Assembly (NCBI GenBank): GCA_052035735.1
Contig: JBPOHI010000112.1
Location: forward strand, 1 to 64,000
From: JAGPDF01 sp052035735
Lineage (GTDB): Bacteria > Acidobacteriota > Thermoanaerobaculia > Multivoradales > JAGPDF01
Reading direction: 5' to 3'
Length of the DNA: 64,000 bases
Shown here: piece after piece, positions 59,943 to 64,000 of the stretch
How positions within the stretch are numbered: position 1 is the stretch's first letter
How the letters are laid out: each line of letters starts with the position of its first letter
The notes under the pieces: generated by a model
What the model was told of the DNA's origin: nothing
Databases searched by the model: none
Seen by the model: only the letters and a program-made list of their open reading frames with translations
Position numbers and translations under genes: made by a program

Positions 59943-59970
59943 CCTGGTTTGGGGCGTGGTCTTCGACAGG

Positions 59971-60306
59971 TCAGAAGGACTTGAGGGCTTCGTCTTCGCT
60001 CTCGAACACCTCGAACACCGTGATCAGCTGGGTGATCTGAAGGATGTCGTTGACCTTGGGCGGCAGGTTGACGAGCTTGAGCTTGCCGCCCCGATTGGTG
60101 ACCGTCGTAAAGGCGCTCACCAGCTCGCCGACGCCCGACGAGTCGATCGTCGTGACTTCGCCGAGATTGATCAGCATCTTGACCGCGCGGTCGCCGATCG
60201 CCTCGTGCACCGTTTCGCGCAAGACGACGTCGCCCTTGCCGATCGTGACCTTGCCCTCGACTTCGAGGATGATCACGCCCTCACGCTCCCGCTTGTTGAT
60301 CTTCAT
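59971..60306 (-). CDS. STAS-domain anti-sigma-factor antagonist (RsbV/SpoIIAA-like)
   Basis: The 111-residue protein is a single STAS domain: GVIILEVEGKVTIGKGDVVL, then KMLINLGEVTTIDSSGVGEL, then GGKLKLVNLPPKVNDILQIT. The DSSG motif (Ser56/Ser57) carries the Ser phosphorylated by the cognate kinase in this family. In partner switching the unphosphorylated form sequesters the RsbW-like kinase, which is encoded 13 bases upstream. Confidence 0.93.
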   Translation of the reverse strand: MKINKREREGVIILEVEGKVTIGKGDVVLRETVHEAIGDRAVKMLINLGEVTTIDSSGVGELVSAFTTVTNRGGKLKLVNLPPKVNDILQITQLITVFEVFESEDEALKSF

Positions 60307-60319
60307 GACTCCACTCCTC

Positions 60320-60772
60320 CTATTGTTCGTGGTGGGTATTGGTGGCGGGGGTCAGCCGCTTGCGCAGGCGCAACCGGGTCCCGCCCGACGGACCGGATTC
60401 GAACTCGACCTCGTCCATGAACTTCCGCATGTAAAAGATGCCGCGGCCGCTTGCCCGGAAGCGATTCTCGGGCGCCAGTGGATCGACCACCTCGCGCGGA
60501 TCGAAGCCTTCGCCCTCGTCGTCGATCCGGATCTCGACCTCTTCCGGAGCAAAGCTCGCCTGGATCTCGACCTGCTTGTCCGGATCCTGGCGATTGCCGT
60601 GCTTGATGGCGTTGGCCACCGCCTCACGCAGCGCCAGACCGATCCAGTGCCGCGCGTCCTCGGCGGCGCCGCCTTCGCGCAGAGCGTCATCGACGACGGC
60701 TTGAACCAGCTCGATATTCTCGAACCGGCTGCCGATCGTCAGATGGAGCTCCCGTCCCGCGGTCGAATTCAT
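60320..60772 (-). CDS. RsbW-like anti-sigma serine kinase (HATPase_c_2)
   Basis: The 150-residue protein is a lone GHKL ATPase domain. It shows the N box LALREAVANAIKHGNRQ, G1 motif EIRIDDEGEGFD and G2 region SGRGIFYMRKFMDEVEF. It should phosphorylate the STAS partner encoded downstream and bind a sigma factor or another target when free. No cognate sigma or phosphatase (RsbU) gene is next to it; the sigma-like gene at 55480 is one candidate, but that link is only proximity. Confidence 0.92.
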   Translation of the reverse strand: MNSTAGRELHLTIGSRFENIELVQAVVDDALREGGAAEDARHWIGLALREAVANAIKHGNRQDPDKQVEIQASFAPEEVEIRIDDEGEGFDPREVVDPLAPENRFRASGRGIFYMRKFMDEVEFESGPSGGTRLRLRKRLTPATNTHHEQ

Positions 60773-60856
60773 GGGTAGAAACCGCGCGGAGTGTAACAGA
60801 ACCTCGGCGCCCGGAGGACCGTCGCGAATCCGATCGCGACCGCCCTCAACCGGCCC

Positions 60857-61786
60857 TCACCGGGTCTCCGGCTGGAACAGCTCGAGGACCGCCGGAATGA
60901 CCACCAGCAGCTGGATGGCGTCGAACAGGAAGTGCGCGACGATCGCCGGCCAGATGTTCTGCCGCCAGCGGGTGAGCAGACCGTAGAGCAGCGAGAGAAG
61001 GGTCACGCCGACGAGCATGATCGGCTGGTCGTAGGACAGGTGCGCCATGGCGAAGAGCGCCGTCGAAAGAGCGATGCCGATGCGCGGCTGCAGGAAGCCG
61101 CGAAAGAACGTCTCCTCGAGCAGCCCGGCGGACGCGGCGATGGCGAGCCGCAGGAGCACGGGGCGCGACGCGAGCCACGGGATGACCGCCGGCGGCGCCT
61201 GCGGCAGCAGTTCCTCTCCCGAGACCGCAGCCAGCGCGACCGCGAAGAGCACGACACCGCAAAGCACGGCGAGCCAGGCGGCAAAGCCGGCGGCCGCCCC
61301 CACCGCGAGCTCGCGCGGGAGATTCGGCGTGGCGAAGCCGAGTTGCTCGGCGAAGCTCTGCCACGCGGGAGCCCGTCGGGCCGGCAGCACCGTGCCCGCC
61401 AACTCCCCGCCGCCCACGAACCCGGGGAGCAGACTGCGCGTCGGCCCGGCATCGGCCAGAAAGCCGCTCGCCCACCAGCCGACGATCGTCAACGCGAACA
61501 GCCCATGCAGGCTGAAGAGCTGCCAGCCCTGCAGGCGACTGAGGTCGATCTCGCCCTGCCGGCCGATCGTTCCGAGAGCGGCGAAGATCCCGACGTAGAA
61601 CGAAAAGGCGACCAGCGAGGTACCGACGAGGCGGCGCAACGGCGACCGGAAGCCCGGAGGATCGAGGCCGCGCCGCCGCGTCATGCGGTCGAAGAGGAGC
61701 ACGGCAGCGAGCGCCGCGATCACCGGCCCCGCGGCGCGCAGCAGCTCCATGGCCGGATCGAGACCCGCGACGATCCCTGCGCCCAT
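60857..61786 (-). CDS. CPBP-family intramembrane glutamic endopeptidase
   Basis: The 309-residue membrane protein starts at ATG 61786 (an in-frame ATG 61750 is also possible). About eight helices precede the CPBP (Abi/Rce1) core: LLEETFFRGFLQPRIG with the EExxxR motif, ALFAMAHLSYDQP with its His, and IVAHFLFDAIQL with the HxxxD/N motif. Members cleave or bind prenylated and other membrane peptides. A prenyl synthase is encoded about 1 kb downstream, but a functional connection is not shown. Preceded by a small gene only 8 bases upstream. Confidence 0.88.
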   Translation of the reverse strand: MGAGIVAGLDPAMELLRAAGPVIAALAAVLLFDRMTRRRGLDPPGFRSPLRRLVGTSLVAFSFYVGIFAALGTIGRQGEIDLSRLQGWQLFSLHGLFALTIVGWWASGFLADAGPTRSLLPGFVGGGELAGTVLPARRAPAWQSFAEQLGFATPNLPRELAVGAAAGFAAWLAVLCGVVLFAVALAAVSGEELLPQAPPAVIPWLASRPVLLRLAIAASAGLLEETFFRGFLQPRIGIALSTALFAMAHLSYDQPIMLVGVTLLSLLYGLLTRWRQNIWPAIVAHFLFDAIQLLVVIPAVLELFQPETR

Positions 61787-61794
61787 CGCGGAGC

Positions 61795-62052
61795 TCAGGA
61801 CTTCGTCCGCGAAAGACGCGATCGGCTTCGCGACACGACGCCGCGCAGCATCGAGATCGCCTGCGTCAGCCGCTGCAGGCGGCGATTGCGCTGCTGGATC
61901 GTCGCCATGTCGTCCTGGGCCGAGAGATCGCTGCGGATGTCGCGCTGCGCGCGCTCCATCTCGAAAGCGAGCTGGTCGAGTTGCGCCGGCTCGAAGCGCA
62001 GATAGGTGCGCTCGGTGACCAGCAGATAGCCGTCGGCAATGTCCTTCGCCAT
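61795..62052 (-). CDS. Small coiled-coil-like protein of unknown function
   Basis: ATG 62052 gives 85 residues; GTG 62085 would add eleven. The sequence MAKDIADGYLLVTERTYLRF, then LDQLAFEMERAQRDIRSDL and TIQQRNRRLQRLTQAISMLR, followed by a basic Arg/Ser tail, predicts a helical cytosolic protein. Composition is far more ordered than in the shadow frames. It is probably cotranscribed with the CPBP protease (8-base gap). No family is recognised. Confidence 0.6.
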   Translation of the reverse strand: MAKDIADGYLLVTERTYLRFEPAQLDQLAFEMERAQRDIRSDLSAQDDMATIQQRNRRLQRLTQAISMLRGVVSRSRSRLSRTKS

Positions 62053-62185
62053 CGCGAATGCGCTGCCACCCGGGAAGTTGGCCACGGGCCGATCATAGCG
62101 AAGCCGCGTGTTACTATTCCCGCACCCGGCCGGTTCCCGATCCGGCCCTGTTCCGCCCGCCAATCTGGAGGCTCTGGAGGCCATC

Positions 62186-63403
62186 GTGAACCGTTTTCCC
62201 GGCGTCGACTACATGGAATTCGACGCGCTGCTCACCGAAGAGCAGCGCCTGGTGCGTGACTCCGTCCGCGCCTTCGTGGACGAGAAGGTCAAGCCCATCA
62301 TCGAAGAGTGCCACCGCGACGGCCGCACGCCGCTCGAGCTGGTGCCCGAGATGGGCAGAATGAGCCTCTTCGGCTCGACGATCGACGAGTACGGTCTTCC
62401 CGGCCTCGACAACGTCGCCTACGGCCTGATCATGACCGAGCTCGAGCGCGGAGACTCCGGCCTGCGCAGCTTCGTCTCGGTGCAGTCGTCGCTGGTGATG
62501 TACCCGATCTACGCCTACGGTTCGCAGGCCCAGAAGGACCGCTGGATTCCGAAGATGGGTACCGGCGAGGCGATCGGCTGCTTCGGCCTCACCGAGCCGG
62601 ACTTCGGCTCCAACCCGGGAGGCATGCGCACGACGGCCAAGAAGACCTCCGACGGCTGGGTCTTGAACGGCTCCAAGCAGTGGATCACCAACGGCACGCT
62701 CGCCGACGTCGCCATCGTCTGGGCACAGACCGACGATTCGACCGGCGGAATCCGCGGCTTCCTGGTCGAAAAGGGCACCCCGGGCTACACATCATCGGAT
62801 CAGCACGGCAAGTTCTCGCTGCGAGCTTCGACCACGTCGGAGCTCGGGCTGCACGACTGTCACGTCCCCGACGACGCGATGCTGCCCGGCGCCAAAGGCC
62901 TGCGCGGTCCGCTCTCCTGCCTTACGCAGGCGCGCTACGGCATCGCCTGGGGGGGCTTGGGCGCAGCGATGGAGTGCTACTACACCGCGCTCGAGTATGC
63001 CAAGCAGCGCGTCCAGTTCATGGGTCAGCCGATCGCCAGCCACCAGCTCGTGCAGGAGAAGCTCGCCTGGATGGTCACCGAGATCACCAAGGGCCAGCTC
63101 CTCGCCCTGCAGATGGGCAAGCTCAAGGACGCCGGCAAGCTCAAGCCGCACCACGTCTCGATGGGCAAGCGCAACAACGTCTGGGTGGCGCGCGAATGCG
63201 CCCGCTTGTCGCGCGAGATCCTGGGCGCCAACGGCATCGTCGACGACTACCCGGTGATCCGCCACATGCTGAACATCGAGTCGGTGTTCACCTACGAAGG
63301 CACGCACGACATCCACGGACTCGTCATCGGCGAGGCGGTGACCGGCATCCCGGCCTACAACCCGCCCATCGTGAACGCCAGGAAGCCCAAGGCGGGAGGT
63401 TGA
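62186..63403 (+). CDS. gcdH: Glutaryl-CoA dehydrogenase-type acyl-CoA dehydrogenase
   Basis: GTG 62186 is preceded by GGAGG (62176-62180) at 5-base spacing, which decides the start; the product is 405 residues. Features are SGLRSFVSVQSSLVMYPIYA with the glutaryl-specific Arg-Ser region, GCFGLTEPDFGSNPGGM (flavin), TQARYGIAWGGLGAAMECY and VFTYEGTHDIHGLVIGEAVT with catalytic Glu in YEGT. The EGTHDIH ending is characteristic of glutaryl-CoA dehydrogenases, which form crotonyl-CoA from glutaryl-CoA in lysine/tryptophan and aromatic breakdown. glpX follows 5 bases after its stop. Confidence 0.9.
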   Translation: MNRFPGVDYMEFDALLTEEQRLVRDSVRAFVDEKVKPIIEECHRDGRTPLELVPEMGRMSLFGSTIDEYGLPGLDNVAYGLIMTELERGDSGLRSFVSVQSSLVMYPIYAYGSQAQKDRWIPKMGTGEAIGCFGLTEPDFGSNPGGMRTTAKKTSDGWVLNGSKQWITNGTLADVAIVWAQTDDSTGGIRGFLVEKGTPGYTSSDQHGKFSLRASTTSELGLHDCHVPDDAMLPGAKGLRGPLSCLTQARYGIAWGGLGAAMECYYTALEYAKQRVQFMGQPIASHQLVQEKLAWMVTEITKGQLLALQMGKLKDAGKLKPHHVSMGKRNNVWVARECARLSREILGANGIVDDYPVIRHMLNIESVFTYEGTHDIHGLVIGEAVTGIPAYNPPIVNARKPKAGG

Positions 63404-63408
63404 CGAAG

Positions 63409-64000
63409 ATGACAGTCGACCGCAATCTCGAACAGGATTTCATTCGCGTCACCGAGCAGGCAGCGATCGCCGCGGCGCGCACGATGGGCCTGGGCGACCG
63501 CAAGAAGTCGGACCGGGTCGCCGTCGAGGCGATGCGGCTGGAGCTCGACCAGCTCGCCATGGCCGGCCGCATCGTCATCGGCGAAGGGGAGCGCGACGAA
63601 GCGCCGATGCTCTACATCGGCGAAGAGGTCGGCGCGCTCAAGGGCAGAGCCGACGGCGTCGGCGTCGATATCGCCGTCGATCCGCTCGAAGGAACGAACC
63701 TCTGCGCCACAGGCGCCCCGGACGCGACGGCGGTGCTCGCGGCCGCCGAACGCGGGGGTCTCCTGCACGCGCCCGACAGTCACATGCAGAAGATCATCGT
63801 CGGGCCGACGGCCAAGGGGAAGGTGCACATCGACGCACCGGTGTCCGAGAACCTGCGCGCCCTGGCCAAGGCCTTCTCGCGCGACATCGAGGACCTGACG
63901 ATCGTCGTTCTCGACCGTCCGCGCCACGATCAGCTGATCGCCGACATCCGCACCGCCGGCGCCCGTATCCGCCTGATCGGCGATGGCGACCTTTCGGCCG
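63409..64000 (+). CDS. glpX: Class II fructose-1,6-bisphosphatase (GlpX), 3' end outside window
   Basis: The frame opens at ATG 63409, with GGGAGG about 9 bases upstream, and runs off the window after 197 codons. The visible part reads MTVDRNLEQDFIRVTEQAAI, then GLGDRKKSDRVAVEAMR, GRIVIGEGERDEAPMLYIGE, GVDIAVDPLEGTNLCATG and SDIEDLTIVVLDRPRHD-like sequence (DIEDLTIVVLDRPRHDQL). The DxxDPLEGT motif is the metal site of this phosphatase class. It catalyses the committed step of gluconeogenesis. It probably shares a transcript with gcdH. Confidence 0.96.
   Translation, partial: MTVDRNLEQDFIRVTEQAAIAAARTMGLGDRKKSDRVAVEAMRLELDQLAMAGRIVIGEGERDEAPMLYIGEEVGALKGRADGVGVDIAVDPLEGTNLCATGAPDATAVLAAAERGGLLHAPDSHMQKIIVGPTAKGKVHIDAPVSENLRALAKAFSRDIEDLTIVVLDRPRHDQLIADIRTAGARIRLIGDGDLSA

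Overview
This 64 kb window is GC-rich (roughly 68-70% by eye) chromosomal DNA from a Gram-negative bacterium. Outer-membrane phospholipase A, a LolC/E-type permease, an EnvC-like divisome protein and a YibQ-type deacetylase all imply two membranes. Secreted ELWxxDGT-repeat and delta-60-repeat proteins, an HspR-regulated dnaK, a propionyl/methylmalonyl-CoA accessory cluster and C-terminal D(G/S)FE...W tails would fit an Acidobacteriota-like organism, but that placement is inference. I see no tRNA, rRNA, CRISPR array, insertion sequence or phage block. Gene density is high, with many 4-nt ATGA/GTGA overlaps.

Layout. 1-4930 (mostly +): end of a BNR/Asp-box repeat protein coupled to a MoaD/ThiS-like beta-grasp protein, a YdeI-like protein, a secreted protein with a clear terminator, an aldehyde dehydrogenase (-) and a secreted cyclophilin. 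4949-11034: a CAT-fold protein (-), a helical orphan, a SMUG1-type uracil-DNA glycosylase and a long ELWxxDGT-repeat secreted protein. 11070-21000: double PilZ-like protein, DeoC, a DUF2892 protein coupled to a NarL-type two-component pair, a ClC channel operon with a WG-repeat protein and a 4-Cys mini-protein, a PAP2 enzyme and a delta-60 repeat protein. 21326-23754: carA translationally coupled to a lone LolC/E permease.

24581-37891 is an almost unbroken minus-strand run. Transcribed from right to left it carries DUF1844, a TPR membrane protein, a PATAN/DUF4388 protein, dnaK with hspR, a DnaC-like ATPase, a membrane protein, SpoIID, an acyl-CoA dehydrogenase, MeaB, methylmalonyl-CoA epimerase and a small orphan. 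37986-43163: mazG and three glycosyltransferases. 43165-47359: the tesA / ybbA-ybbP divergent arrangement known from E. coli. 47427-53098 (-): alkaline-phosphatase-superfamily protein, then envC, a ctpA-like gene and yibQ. In this block the EnvC-like protein lacks most M23 zinc ligands, and the S41 protein lacks both its catalytic Ser and Lys.

53124-57151 (+): pldA, an MFS transporter, a divergent sigma-like factor and a single-pass anti-sigma-like protein. 57200-61786 (-): a degenerate alkaline-phosphatase-fold membrane protein, a prenyl diphosphate synthase, an RsbV/RsbW-type partner-switch pair and a CPBP protease. 62186-64000 (+): glutaryl-CoA dehydrogenase and the start of class II fructose-1,6-bisphosphatase.

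Most notable signals: a shared C-terminal tail on three otherwise unrelated exported or membrane proteins; the envC/ctpA pseudo-enzyme pair; nested inverted repeats around the dnaK promoter; a ClC protein with a channel-type Val at the inner gate position; and a His-rich loop inserted in MeaB.
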